DNA of 64,000 bases from Abditibacteriaceae bacterium (GTDB lineage: Bacteria; Armatimonadota; Abditibacteriia; Abditibacteriales; Abditibacteriaceae), in assembly GCA_019239895.1 (NCBI GenBank), contig JAFAZH010000050.1, positions 62,001 to 126,000 of the forward strand. The letters run 5' to 3'. Shown here in pieces: positions 7,312-16,105 of this stretch (positions are counted from its first letter, which is position 1; every line of letters starts with the position of its first letter). A program made the position numbers and the translations under genes. The notes beneath the pieces were generated by a model that was not told the origin of the DNA, did not search any database, and saw only the letters and a list, made by a program, of their open reading frames with translations.

Positions 7312-10300
7312 ATGAAAAAATCAATTTATCTCACCGCATATTGTTTCACCGTGTGGTTCCTTGGCCTCTTAGTAATGACGGGTGCTAATGCGGCATCGGC
7401 AATATTGGCCAAAATGACACCCGACTGGCCACGTTCGACTGTAGCCCGTCAGCAGTTCAACTTTAATCAGGGCTGGCGATTTCTGCTGCCGCCCACTCCA
7501 GTGCCGCCGCCACCCTTTGTGCCTGCCCAGAAAGATCGCATCCAGACAGGCACTTTTGCCCCCGGCAAACAAGTGCAGAACGTGATGCTCGGCGAACACG
7601 CGTCCCGTTTCGTAGTGCTCGAATCGCTATCATCACAAAATGGCACGCCCTTCGCGTCCGTGGCCGAATTCTGGCTGCTGGATGCGCAGGGAAATCCCCT
7701 GCCACGCCAAGGCTGGCACGCTACTGCCGATAGTGAGGAGCCAGGGGCCAACGATTTTGCGGCCAATGCCATTGATGGTGATCCTGCCACCAAATGGCAT
7801 TCGCGCTGGTTGAGCGCACAGCCGGAACAGCCCCACCGCCTTATTATAGATACGGGGCGACTCACCCGCTTTGCGGGTTTTCGCGTTCTGCCGCGCAGTG
7901 ATGGCAATAACGGCAGCAATATCAAAGATTGGCGATTTTATGCCACCAATGCTGGCCCGCCCCAACCCGCTGCATCAACCCTGGATGTGGCTCACATCAA
8001 CGATGCCAACTGGGAGCGCGTCAACTTACCGCACACCGTCCGTTTGGAGCCGTTGAACGCTGCCGGAGGCCGCAACTATCAGGGCATCTGCTGGTATCGC
8101 AAGCATTTTCCGGTAGCAAACGCGTGGCAGAATCACAAGTTGTATCTGGTCTTTGAAGGTGCCATGCACACTGCGGATTTGTGGCTGAATGGGATCGCGT
8201 TACCGTCCCATTATGGGGGCTACACCCAATTCACGGTAGATATTTCGCAAGCCGTGCGCTTTGGGCGGGACAATGTGCTGACGCTGCGGCTCGATAACTC
8301 CGATAACCCGGAGGTGCCACCAGGCAAGCCCCAAAACACACTCGACTTCACCTACTTCGGTGGATTATATCGCGGCGTGCAATTGGAAGTGCTCGACCCA
8401 TTGCACATCACAGACCCCATTCTCGCCAACACCCCGGCAGGTGGCGGCGTGTTCGTGACGTATCCCAAAGTTGCCGCCAATGCTGCCACCGTGCAGGTGC
8501 GAACCGATGTCGCCAACGAAGATGTGACAGCCCGCGACTGCGTGGTGGCACAGGAACTCATCGCGCCCGATGGCAGCGTTGCGGCCCATTCTTCTGCCCA
8601 GGCGCAACTGAGTGCGGGCGGCGTTCACACCTTCGCGCAAAGCCTCGAAGTGCGCCAGGCTAAGCTGTGGCATCCCTATCATCCGTGGCTGTACGCGCTG
8701 CACACTCTGGTTAGTGCAGGTGGGCGTGTGGTGGATGACACCTGGACGCGGCTGGGCATTCGCAGCCTGCGCTTCGATAAAACCGCGGGAATGCTAATTA
8801 ATGGGGAACGCTTCTTTTCCAGTGGTGCCAACCGCCATCAAGATCATCCTTATGTCGGCGGCGCACTGCCGCCCGCGGCGCAATACCGGGATGTCAAGAA
8901 GCTGCGCGACGCGGGCTTTACTTCCTATCGCAGCCACTATCCGCAAGCCCCCGCCTTCATGGATGCCTGTGATGAGTTGGGTATGCTGGCGATTGTCTCC
9001 AATCCTGGCTGGCAGTTTATGGGCGATGAGCTTTTTAAACAGCGCGTCTACCAGGATGCGTGTGATATGGTGCGCCGTGATCGCAATCATCCTTCGGTGA
9101 TTTTGTGGGAAGCACAGCTTAACGAAACCGATAATCGCCCCGTCGCACCCACCTTGCAGCGCATTATTCACGAGGAGTATCCGGGTGACCAATGCTACAC
9201 GGCGGGCGACCGCACGGTGGCACCCGGCTTTGATAGCTGGGACGTGGACTATAACGGCAATAACGGCAGCAAACCGGGCTGGTGGCGTGAATGGGGCGAC
9301 CAGGTGGATAATTTTGGCGAACAACAGGGCAGCAGTCGAGTGCCACGCGGCTGGGGCGAGACGCCCATGCTGGTGCAGGCCCAGGGCCACTTGAATCGCT
9401 GGGAAGGCGTATTAGCTTATGACGCCGGGCCGCCACAGCCCAACCGAGGTCGTCTAGGAGGGGCCTGTCTGTGGGCTGGCATTGATTGCTATCGCGGCTA
9501 TCATCATCAACCCTTCTATGGCGGGCCACTTGATCTGTTTCGTCTGCCCAAGTTCGACTATTTCTTCTTTCAAAGCCAGCGTCCACCAGATGTGCAGGTG
9601 CCGGGCGTAGACGGTGGCCCAATGGTCTTTATTGCCAACTTCGCCACCTTTCACTCGCCCTCCACCGTCACAGTTTTTAGCAACTGTGACGAAGTTCGAC
9701 TCACTCAAAACGGTAAGGAAATCGGAACGCAAAAACCGGATGTCGGGCATCGGGTGGATCATCCGCCTTTTACTTTTAGGGTCGGGCAATTTAGCGCCGA
9801 ACGTTCTATGCTTTTTGCATCCGGTATTAATCAACCTGGGGTAGAAGCTGGCGAACTCAAGGCAGAAGGTCTCATCGCAGGCCAGGTAGTCACTACACAC
9901 ACGGTGCATTCACCGGGCGTGCCAACTCATCTTGAACTAACAGCCGATTATGCAGGCCGCGACTTGACTGCGGATGGAGCGGACTGGATTCGCGTTTATG
10001 CCCGCATCTGTGATAGCCGAGGCACAACTTACCCTTATGGCGATGATCTGGTGAGTTTCCACGTCGAGGGGCCAGGTGCCGTTATTGGCGACGCGGCTAT
10101 TGGAGCCAACCCGATGCGCGCCGAAGCGGGTATTGCGACTGTCCTTATCCGTGCCGGAACCACGGCTGGCACCATTACGGTTCATGCTGAGGCTTTCGGG
10201 TTAAAAGCCGCGCAACTTCAAATCGTATCCAAGCCAAGCCTGGCCAAAATGTGGCCGCAAACAATGAGTGTCTGGTCGTCCTACCCTGTTACAACGCAAG

Positions 10301-10377
10301 AAATCAGCCGCTTGGTCATCTCTCGTGTGTATGGAGGTGCCACACCATCAGAAAATGTGGCCCGACATCAGGAATAA
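7312..10377 (+). CDS. Secreted glycoside hydrolase family 2 (beta-galactosidase-like) with inserted discoidin domain
   Basis: The protein is 1021 residues from the ATG at 7312, which gives a clean signal peptide (KKSIYLTAYCFTVWFLGLLV, then ANAAS); an upstream GTG at 7294 would spoil it. A discoidin-like domain (about residues 90-205) interrupts the start of the GH2 sugar-binding domain, which resumes at NWERVNLPHTVR. Then come the immunoglobulin-like domain and a TIM barrel. The barrel has NHPSVILWEAQLNET (acid/base Glu near 603) and WREWGDQVDNF (probable nucleophile Glu near 658). The C-terminal third holds further beta-sandwiches (ADGADWIRVYARI). The family hydrolyses beta-galactosides or beta-uronides. 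The 3' end overlaps the convergent GNAT gene by 62 bp. Confidence 0.9.
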   Translation: MKKSIYLTAYCFTVWFLGLLVMTGANAASAILAKMTPDWPRSTVARQQFNFNQGWRFLLPPTPVPPPPFVPAQKDRIQTGTFAPGKQVQNVMLGEHASRFVVLESLSSQNGTPFASVAEFWLLDAQGNPLPRQGWHATADSEEPGANDFAANAIDGDPATKWHSRWLSAQPEQPHRLIIDTGRLTRFAGFRVLPRSDGNNGSNIKDWRFYATNAGPPQPAASTLDVAHINDANWERVNLPHTVRLEPLNAAGGRNYQGICWYRKHFPVANAWQNHKLYLVFEGAMHTADLWLNGIALPSHYGGYTQFTVDISQAVRFGRDNVLTLRLDNSDNPEVPPGKPQNTLDFTYFGGLYRGVQLEVLDPLHITDPILANTPAGGGVFVTYPKVAANAATVQVRTDVANEDVTARDCVVAQELIAPDGSVAAHSSAQAQLSAGGVHTFAQSLEVRQAKLWHPYHPWLYALHTLVSAGGRVVDDTWTRLGIRSLRFDKTAGMLINGERFFSSGANRHQDHPYVGGALPPAAQYRDVKKLRDAGFTSYRSHYPQAPAFMDACDELGMLAIVSNPGWQFMGDELFKQRVYQDACDMVRRDRNHPSVILWEAQLNETDNRPVAPTLQRIIHEEYPGDQCYTAGDRTVAPGFDSWDVDYNGNNGSKPGWWREWGDQVDNFGEQQGSSRVPRGWGETPMLVQAQGHLNRWEGVLAYDAGPPQPNRGRLGGACLWAGIDCYRGYHHQPFYGGPLDLFRLPKFDYFFFQSQRPPDVQVPGVDGGPMVFIANFATFHSPSTVTVFSNCDEVRLTQNGKEIGTQKPDVGHRVDHPPFTFRVGQFSAERSMLFASGINQPGVEAGELKAEGLIAGQVVTTHTVHSPGVPTHLELTADYAGRDLTADGADWIRVYARICDSRGTTYPYGDDLVSFHVEGPGAVIGDAAIGANPMRAEAGIATVLIRAGTTAGTITVHAEAFGLKAAQLQIVSKPSLAKMWPQTMSVWSSYPVTTQEISRLVISRVYGGATPSENVARHQE

Positions 10378-10843
10378 CAAACTCATCGCCTTGAACTACA
10401 AAGCCCATTGCCTGATAGAAAGCTACCGCGCTCGTGCGGGCATTACACCAGATGAGCGTACCACCGCGTGCCGCCACTTGCTGCCTACAGGCCAGCACTA
10501 AGGCAGTGCCATAACCTTGCCGCTGTCGTGCCGGGTGGATCGCCATGCCGCGCAGTTGCCAGGCTGTCGAATGTTTCCCGCTTGGTTGCTGGATCATGGG
10601 CGCGCCCTTGGGATAAAGACTGACCACACCCACCAACTCTTCCTGGTCAAAGACTCCTAAGTGGAGGGTGTCAGGCGCATCATCTTCTGGGAAGATCGCT
10701 GTGTCTACGGGACGGCCTGGACGCAGCACAGCACTGCGTAAAGGCAAAGTGGCGGATGCCGCTATAGGTCGCACGTCAACAGGTCGCACGTCAATAGGTC
10801 GCATTCCAAAGTGGTTACTCATGCAGAGTTTCTCTTGCCGCAT
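10316..10843 (-). CDS. GNAT family N-acetyltransferase
   Basis: The 175-residue protein carries the acetyl-CoA-binding motif A: LRGMAIHPARQRQGYGTALV (Q/R-x-x-G-x-G/A pattern), followed by FYQAMGFVVQGDEF of motif B. The acyl acceptor is unknown. The N-terminus contains a short tandem repeat (RPIDVRPVDVRPI) from a 15-nt direct repeat. It starts 3 nt after the stop of the gene at 10847-11404, so they are co-transcribed. Its last 20 codons lie antisense to the end of the GH2 gene. A second possible start (MSNHF) is seven codons in. Confidence 0.85.
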   Translation of the reverse strand: MRQEKLCMSNHFGMRPIDVRPVDVRPIAASATLPLRSAVLRPGRPVDTAIFPEDDAPDTLHLGVFDQEELVGVVSLYPKGAPMIQQPSGKHSTAWQLRGMAIHPARQRQGYGTALVLACRQQVAARGGTLIWCNARTSAVAFYQAMGFVVQGDEFVIPDVGPHFLMVWHLHTHER

Positions 10844-10846
10844 CGC

Positions 10847-11404
10847 TTATTCATAAATTCGTCCCAGTTCCAAGATAGCAGCCAAGGTTGACCAAGAGCA
10901 ATCTCTAGCTGCCGCCGTTTTAAATTCGGCCAACGCTCCATCCTCCTGGCCAGACATCGCGCAGTCAAAGAGTGAAGCCGGGTCAAAGTTATACCAACTG
11001 TGACCCGTCGGTGAGATAACTCCAAGGCCAGCATATTCATTAATTTGGTGTCTGGCAGTCAGGCGATGCAAATCGGCAATCTGGAACAACAGCGTGCGCC
11101 GGAGCAATTCAAATTCATCCATTAACTTTTCAGAGGGCGGTTGAGTCGAATCCATATCAGGGGGCGCAGTATAAACTAACCAGTCGCTATTAAATGGTAG
11201 TGGTTCGCACGAGAAGCTCTCTTTTAAGATGCGGATTAGTAAGGCACAACTACAGGGGGCGTGCTGATACCGATTAACAACGGCCAACAACGCACGCAGA
11301 TACTCTTCCAGTGAACCCGTATAGCTCCGTGCATGAGTCGGTAGCAACTCATTAATGATAAAGTCTCTCAATGCATTGGAGGTCATGGCGGTACCTGATC
11401 TCAT
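10847..11404 (-). CDS. Hypothetical protein, unknown function
   Basis: I do not recognise a family. The 185-residue protein is mixed alpha/beta, without signal peptide or membrane segment. Features: an N-terminal helical region (ALRDFIINELLPTHARSYTG), a Cys cluster (HAPCSCALLIRIL), and a C-terminal GHSWYNFDPASLFDCAMSGQ stretch with aromatic and acidic residues. An internal start MTSNALRDF six codons in has a better-placed AGG and may be the true one. It lies in a two-gene operon with the GNAT gene. Confidence 0.65.
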   Translation of the reverse strand: MRSGTAMTSNALRDFIINELLPTHARSYTGSLEEYLRALLAVVNRYQHAPCSCALLIRILKESFSCEPLPFNSDWLVYTAPPDMDSTQPPSEKLMDEFELLRRTLLFQIADLHRLTARHQINEYAGLGVISPTGHSWYNFDPASLFDCAMSGQEDGALAEFKTAAARDCSWSTLAAILELGRIYE

Positions 11405-11585
11405 AGGGTTAATATTATTGCGGCTTACAAAGGATAGGAAACGCTAATAATAATTAGACGCATAACCTCTAAAGTTAAAAGTGGGCTTAATAATAGTGCC
11501 TTTATTTATCACCTAGGAGATGGTCTAATACAGAGGTTTAGAGAGTGGTCAGTGGCTAATTGCAGCAACCTATTAGACGGCTACC

Positions 11586-11972
11586 TCATGCCTCACGCCG
11601 TTCCCAGTCCTGTATGAGCGACTTAGGGGCCTGACAATACCAAGCATCCACAATTAATTCTTGCAACTCGTCCAAACCAATCAACGGCAACCGGACGAGG
11701 ACTGCCGGAAAGCCGTTGTAGTGTGGCTCGGTGAAGAACTTCTCGTCGTCAGAAGCCAGTAAGGCTGCCTTCTCGTCCTGATCCGCGACGCGCACTGCTA
11801 CCACTGTCGTACTGGGAACCTTTGGCTGCTTTGGCTCAACGCGCTCGTTCCACGCCCAGACAAAGCCTTTAGGCTTGCCCTTGTTAAGCACGGAGAAAGC
11901 GAAATGATCTTCCGCCTCACTCGTATTAGGTAGCGCCAGTGCGATGCGCCTCACGTCAGCCTGGTCCGCCAT
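11586..11972 (-). CDS. MmcQ/YjbR family protein
   Basis: A 128-residue single-domain protein of the MmcQ/YjbR (double-wing) family. Recognised by the opening ADQADVRRIALALPNTSEAE, the central KFFTEPHYNGFPAVLVRL and the end ELIVDAWYCQAPKSLIQDW. The family fold resembles DNA-binding wings, but its cellular role is not established. It stands alone with 180 bp of non-coding DNA on the side toward 11404. Confidence 0.85.
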   Translation of the reverse strand: MADQADVRRIALALPNTSEAEDHFAFSVLNKGKPKGFVWAWNERVEPKQPKVPSTTVVAVRVADQDEKAALLASDDEKFFTEPHYNGFPAVLVRLPLIGLDELQELIVDAWYCQAPKSLIQDWERREA

Positions 11973-12017
11973 GACTGATTATCCTTTTAAGGTATCTCTG
12001 CTTTATGAGCCTAGCAG

Positions 12018-12251
12018 CTAATCCACCTCGACCGTGATGCTATGTTGTGCGCGTTCCTTAGCCTGAATTTCACACCGCTCGGCACTCTTGGTCAGACAAA
12101 CACCTGCGCCCCATAGCATGGTTGCGGGAACTATGTAGCTTATCTGCCAGCCGGGATCGCGCAGCATCAACCTCCAAATGGCTTCCACTTCAAATAAAAT
12201 AGAAACCACCCAACTCAGGCGGGCGAGTTGGCGCTTAGTTGATGGTATCAT
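12018..12251 (-). CDS. Small putative membrane protein, unknown function
   Basis: The 77-residue ORF has two hydrophobic stretches (LSWVVSILFEVEAIWRLM and ISYIVPATMLWGAGVCL) and a charged C-terminal tail. It lies 45 bp upstream of the MmcQ/YjbR gene on the same strand. No family recognised. Its length, start codon and spacing are plausible for a real gene, but homologues would be needed to be sure. Confidence 0.45.
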   Translation of the reverse strand: MIPSTKRQLARLSWVVSILFEVEAIWRLMLRDPGWQISYIVPATMLWGAGVCLTKSAERCEIQAKERAQHSITVEVD

Positions 12252-12402
12252 CAGGCAAACACTCTATCTTCTATACCTATTATGTCATAGTCGGAGTTAT
12301 TACTTCCTTATGAGCCGTGCGGCTGGCAGCCTCGCATGAGGAATTGTATTTGCCCTCAGTCCCATTTGTGAGTCGCTTAAAAGGCGGTCAGGAGCAAGCA
12401 AA

Positions 12403-13374
12403 ATGGATTATCTAAACCTCGGCAAGACGGGCCTCAAGGTTTCTAAATTATGTCTGGGCTGCATGACCTATGGCATCCCGGAACGAGGCAATCACCTCTG
12501 GACACTTAATGAAGAACAAAGCCGTCCTTTCATCCAGAAGGCGCTGGAACTGGGCATCAATTTCTTTGATACCGCCAACGTATATTCCGATGGCACAAGT
12601 GAAGAAATCGTGGGGCGTGCGCTGCGCGATTTCGCCACCCGCGAAGAAGTTGTGATCGCTACCAAGGTACATGGGCGGATGCGGCCCGGCCCCAACGGAC
12701 AGGGTTTGTCGCGCAAAGCCATCTACGCCGAAATTGATGCCAGCTTACAAAGGCTGGGCACCGACTATGTTGATCTTTACCAGATTCACCGGTGGGATAA
12801 TACCACGCCCATTGAAGAAACCCTGGAAGCCTTGCACGATGTTGTCAAAGCAGGCAAAGCCCGCTATATTGGTGCCTCTTCGATGTATGCCTGGCAGTTC
12901 GCCAAAGCCCTCTACTTGGCCGACATGCATGGTTGGACGCGCTTTGTTTCCATGCAGAACCACTACAATCTACTGTACCGTGAAGAAGAACGAGAAATGA
13001 TGGGCTTGTGTGCCGATCAGGGCATTGGTGTCATTCCGTGGAGTCCATTGGCACGGGGGCGTCTGACACGGGCCTGGGATGAGCGCACGGAACGCGCCGA
13101 GACCGATGAGTTCGGCAAGACCCTTTATACGCCTGGTGACCAGCAGATCGTGGAACGCGTCGCCGCCGTCGCACAGCAGCGCGGGGTGCCCCGCGCACAA
13201 GTGGCATTAGCCTGGATGTTAAGTAAGCCGTTTGTCACCGCCCCCATTATTGGTGCCTCGAAACCTCATCACTTGGATGATGCCGTGGCGTCCCTAGAAT
13301 TGAAGCTCACCCCACAAGAAATCACAACACTGGAAGAACCCTACATCCCACACCGGTTAGCTGGCTTCTCCTAA
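12403..13374 (+). CDS. Aldo/keto reductase (YajO/Tas-like)
   Basis: A full-length NADPH-dependent (alpha/beta)8 oxidoreductase of 323 residues. The catalytic tetrad is visible: Asp in NFFDTANVY, Tyr in the same motif, Lys in VIATKVHG and His in YQIHRWD. The cofactor-site motif PIIGASKPHHLDDAV is near the C-terminus. These enzymes reduce aldehydes or ketones, including oxidised sugars; the physiological substrate is unknown. The ATG has an upstream AGGAGC Shine-Dalgarno. It appears monocistronic. Confidence 0.93.
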   Translation: MDYLNLGKTGLKVSKLCLGCMTYGIPERGNHLWTLNEEQSRPFIQKALELGINFFDTANVYSDGTSEEIVGRALRDFATREEVVIATKVHGRMRPGPNGQGLSRKAIYAEIDASLQRLGTDYVDLYQIHRWDNTTPIEETLEALHDVVKAGKARYIGASSMYAWQFAKALYLADMHGWTRFVSMQNHYNLLYREEEREMMGLCADQGIGVIPWSPLARGRLTRAWDERTERAETDEFGKTLYTPGDQQIVERVAAVAQQRGVPRAQVALAWMLSKPFVTAPIIGASKPHHLDDAVASLELKLTPQEITTLEEPYIPHRLAGFS

Positions 13375-13484
13375 CAATCCCGCTGTTTAGACAGTAGCAG
13401 CCATTGTTGACACAGCAGAAGTGGTGCTTTTTCTTTGCCTAACCACCTTATGGGTCTTTCACAAGCTTTCAAAGGCGAGTTATC

Positions 13485-14561
13485 TTATTGGATGCGCCAT
13501 AACTTCACTGTGCCATCGTCACTGGCAGAAGCCAAGGTCTGAGCATCAGGAGAAAACGCTATGTCATTGATAACGTTGTGGTGCCCCTGAGACTGTCTCA
13601 ACAGCTTGCCCGTGGTCACATCCCAAATGTAGACACTCCCCTTATCATCTCCTGCCGCCAATAGGCGTGAATCACGAGAGAAAGCAAGCGACTTCGCAAA
13701 TCTGGTGAGTCCCTTCAAGGTTTTAAGTACTGCACCAGTCGCTATCAAGCGCACCTGCAAAGTGGAGCCTGCCTGAACTGCTATCCACTGACCATCTGGG
13801 GACTGTGCCGCGTGCCACCAATACCCCAGGTTTTGCGCCGTTGCTGGTAGCCTTGTCCCTGCCCCTTGCCCTAACACTGCTGTTTTAAGGTTGTAGAGCA
13901 CTGTTATATGCTTCAGTGCGTCTTGCCCAATGACCCTGAGAGTTTTTCCATCAGCCGTGTATGCGACATTGAACGGCGGCACGGCAATGTCCTTTGCGAC
14001 AAAGGTTCCGGCTAACTGTCGTGTCTGGATATGCCACAGGCTCACTTTACCTGTGAAGAGGGTTGGCGCGGAGTCAGCCGTGACGCCAGCAAGATACTGA
14101 CTGTCAGGAGAAAAAGCTAGAGCTTGCACCACATCCTGCGTCGGGATGGAATGCACCAGAGAATAGGTCGTAGCATCCCATAGTTTGATGCTAAAGTCCA
14201 AGCCTTTAGTCGCCAGCAACTTACCATCCGGGCTATAGGTGAGAGCCAGAACCCGCCAGTGATGGGCAGGAATCCGCTTGAGAGGTGTCAGGGTTGCGGC
14301 ATCATATATCACGACCTCACCCCCGCTTGTCCCAGGTCGAGGGTGATGTTCACCCACACCAACAGCCAGATATTTACCATTGGGAGAATAGGCAAGGCGA
14401 TAAACGGGCTTGTTGACATGGAGAGTCTGGGGCAAATGTGCCGCTTGCCGAAACAACAGCCCACACAGCAGGAGCGGTATTGTAACAACGAGGGCTATCT
14501 TAAATCGCTGTGCCGTGAGACATTGCATGTTGATATTGGTGCTGTAGCTGCCCTGCCCCAT
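13485..14561 (-). CDS. Membrane-anchored WD40 beta-propeller protein
   Basis: An N-terminal transmembrane segment or signal anchor (FKIALVVTIPLLLCGLLF) is followed by WD40 repeats making a probable seven-bladed propeller: YSPNGKYLAVGVG, YSPDGKLLATKGLDFSIKLW, FSPDSQYLAG, FSRDSRLLAAGDDKGSVYIW and FSPDAQTLASASDDGTVKLW. Propellers of this type mediate protein-protein contacts. An in-frame TTG at 14570 is the longer alternative start; the ATG at 14561 keeps the anchor. No catalytic domain is attached. It converges on the aldo/keto reductase gene. Confidence 0.88.
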   Translation of the reverse strand: MGQGSYSTNINMQCLTAQRFKIALVVTIPLLLCGLLFRQAAHLPQTLHVNKPVYRLAYSPNGKYLAVGVGEHHPRPGTSGGEVVIYDAATLTPLKRIPAHHWRVLALTYSPDGKLLATKGLDFSIKLWDATTYSLVHSIPTQDVVQALAFSPDSQYLAGVTADSAPTLFTGKVSLWHIQTRQLAGTFVAKDIAVPPFNVAYTADGKTLRVIGQDALKHITVLYNLKTAVLGQGAGTRLPATAQNLGYWWHAAQSPDGQWIAVQAGSTLQVRLIATGAVLKTLKGLTRFAKSLAFSRDSRLLAAGDDKGSVYIWDVTTGKLLRQSQGHHNVINDIAFSPDAQTLASASDDGTVKLWRIQ

Positions 14562-14651
14562 CAAAATCAACCCTACTATTCTATTATGCGCCTAAAAGCG
14601 AAACTAATACTGTTTATAATGCTGATAAAGTAATCGCAGCAAGATAGTGCT

Positions 14652-15482
14652 ATGTTGGAAGCTCTCCTCTGGGCTTTACGAGCCGACCCTGTAGAAGCCC
14701 TCATTTATATTGTGTTGTGGCTTCTCGTGGCATTGCCAACCGCAGCTCTGGCGGTGGTGATCGTCATGCTACTATTCTTCTCGATTACGGCTCCGTTTAG
14801 AGAGCGACGCACCTGTTTAGTCTTAGGCCAGACGCCTTGTCCCTTTTGTGGCGTCCCTTTGGGTTTGAAAGCGGCTCAGCAGGCCGCTAAAGGATATAAC
14901 TCCACGCATACTCAAAGGCGGGAGCAAGACTCAAAGGCAAGAAGTCGCTATATCCAAGAATGGACGGTTGTCTGCCCGCACTGCGGTCGAGAAAGCTACT
15001 TTGATTATATCCACCACACGTTATATGAGCGCCGCTGGCCTTATCGAGACTTAGCCACTGGTATTTTGGTGCGGAACTGCGATATAGCTTTTAGACGAAA
15101 TTGTCCCAGCCGCTGGAAAGAACTTGAACCTACTACTGAGGAAGAGGTGCGGTTATGTCCGGTTTGTTGGCATCAGGTCTTTCACTGTGTCGCGCCAGAG
15201 CAAGCCCTCGAACATGCGGAGCAGGGTCATATCGTAGCGCGGGAATGGCCTGATTTTGGACTGCGGCAGTTTGCAGACGCGGATGATGTACCAATAGAGG
15301 ATGCAGCCCGCTACCACCAGGAAGCGGAAGCCCTGGAGCGAGAATCTAACATTGACAGTGCTTTAGATAACGTCCAGTATACGCAGCGCCGCTGTTGTAA
15401 CTGTTGCTTCCCGGTTCCTGAGTGGTGGAAACAGTGTCGCGTGTGTAGCGGTGAGCAATATCAGTTCAAGAAATCTACCTGA
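14652..15482 (+). CDS. Membrane protein with multiple zinc-ribbon CxxC pairs, unknown function
   Basis: The N-terminus carries one long hydrophobic region (IYIVLWLLVALPTAALAVVI, then MLLFFS), probably two close membrane passes. The remaining 225 residues are soluble and rich in zinc-ribbon knuckles: CPFC near residue 60, CPHC near 116, CPVC near 172, and CCNCC with CRVC at the end. This suggests two structural zinc ribbons. No enzyme family recognised. The smaller protein at 23978-24481 has the same design (membrane segment, CPVC, CGNC, CSHC), so these may be distant paralogues. Confidence 0.75.
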   Translation: MLEALLWALRADPVEALIYIVLWLLVALPTAALAVVIVMLLFFSITAPFRERRTCLVLGQTPCPFCGVPLGLKAAQQAAKGYNSTHTQRREQDSKARSRYIQEWTVVCPHCGRESYFDYIHHTLYERRWPYRDLATGILVRNCDIAFRRNCPSRWKELEPTTEEEVRLCPVCWHQVFHCVAPEQALEHAEQGHIVAREWPDFGLRQFADADDVPIEDAARYHQEAEALERESNIDSALDNVQYTQRRCCNCCFPVPEWWKQCRVCSGEQYQFKKST

Positions 15483-15573
15483 TCCAATGCGACCTTGAGC
15501 AGCCATGTCAAACATCAATAGACAGCCTCCAAGAGCAACTATTGTGGAAGAAGGTGGTTAGTTGAACCCCTGC

Positions 15574-15602
15574 TTGAGCACTTTATATTGATGTGCTACA
15601 AT
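15574..15602 (+). promoter_or_regulatory. Sigma-70-type promoter of tRNA-Gly
   Basis: TTGAGC, a 17-nt spacer, then TACAAT: a good match in both hexamers and spacing, 95 nt upstream of the mature tRNA 5' end. The gap between the zinc-ribbon gene and the tRNA holds no other signal I can see. Confidence 0.6.
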
Positions 15603-15697
15603 TAAATTGAGGCGAATCCAGAGCATCAGACTCGCCCAAAAGAGAAGCCATTAAAACGGGTCTAAAACGAAAAAGTGGCTTAAAATCAGGGTTTTTC

Positions 15698-15770
15698 GCG
15701 GAAGTAGCTCAGTTGGTAGAGCATCAGCTTCCCAAGCTGAGGGTCGCGGGTTCGAACCCCGTCTTCCGCT
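15698..15770 (+). tRNA. tRNA-Gly (anticodon CCC)
   Basis: A 73-nt cloverleaf. The acceptor GCGGAAG pairs with CTTCCGC, D arm GCTCAGTTGGTAGAGC, anticodon stem TCAGC/GCTGA with loop TTCCCAA, and T arm CGGG-TTCGAAC-CCCG. CCA is not encoded. It sits alone between its own promoter and a strong terminator. Confidence 0.96.
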
Positions 15771-15784
15771 GGTCAATCTCTCCT

Positions 15785-15835
15785 AACAGCACAGCCTCAC
15801 TTTATTTACAGAGTGAGGCTGTGCTGTTCTTTTTG
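15785..15835 (+). terminator. Rho-independent terminator after tRNA-Gly
   Basis: A perfect stem (AACAGCACAGCCTCAC, loop, GTGAGGCTGTGCTGTT) is followed by CTTTTTG, 14 nt after the tRNA. The stem is unusually long and GC-rich, which would make it efficient. Confidence 0.9.
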
Positions 15836-15944
15836 CACCCGTTGTTTTCTGCTCCCTAAGAACTCTTTTGGGTTCTAAGATGTGCTTTTGACGGTTTAGG
15901 AGCAAATTTTGCGTTGTTTAAGATTAGTTTTTGTTGCAACAAGC

Positions 15945-15974
15945 TTGCCGTTTACCCCACCGGCCTTCTATACT
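15945..15974 (+). promoter_or_regulatory. Candidate sigma-70 promoter of the RpoN-like gene
   Basis: TTGCCG, an 18-nt spacer, then TATACT, 130 nt upstream of the ATG at 16106. The leader also has a small hairpin around AGAACTCTTTTGGGTTCT further upstream. Called from consensus only. Confidence 0.35.
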
Positions 15975-16105
15975 GATGGACAGTTTATTTTAAGTCTTAT
16001 TGTTTTCACTTATTGTAGCGGTCGGTAGAGTTCCTCAACGCGGTAGTGACTGTTGGGCTTCCCACAGTTACGCCGCTACTTATATTACGATTAAGCGAGA
16101 GTCTA

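Noticed and set aside
8794..9390. Minus-strand frame of 198 codons inside the GH2 gene
   Set aside because: It lies antisense to the catalytic barrel, which carries clear GH2 motifs. No ribosome site and no recognisable domain.
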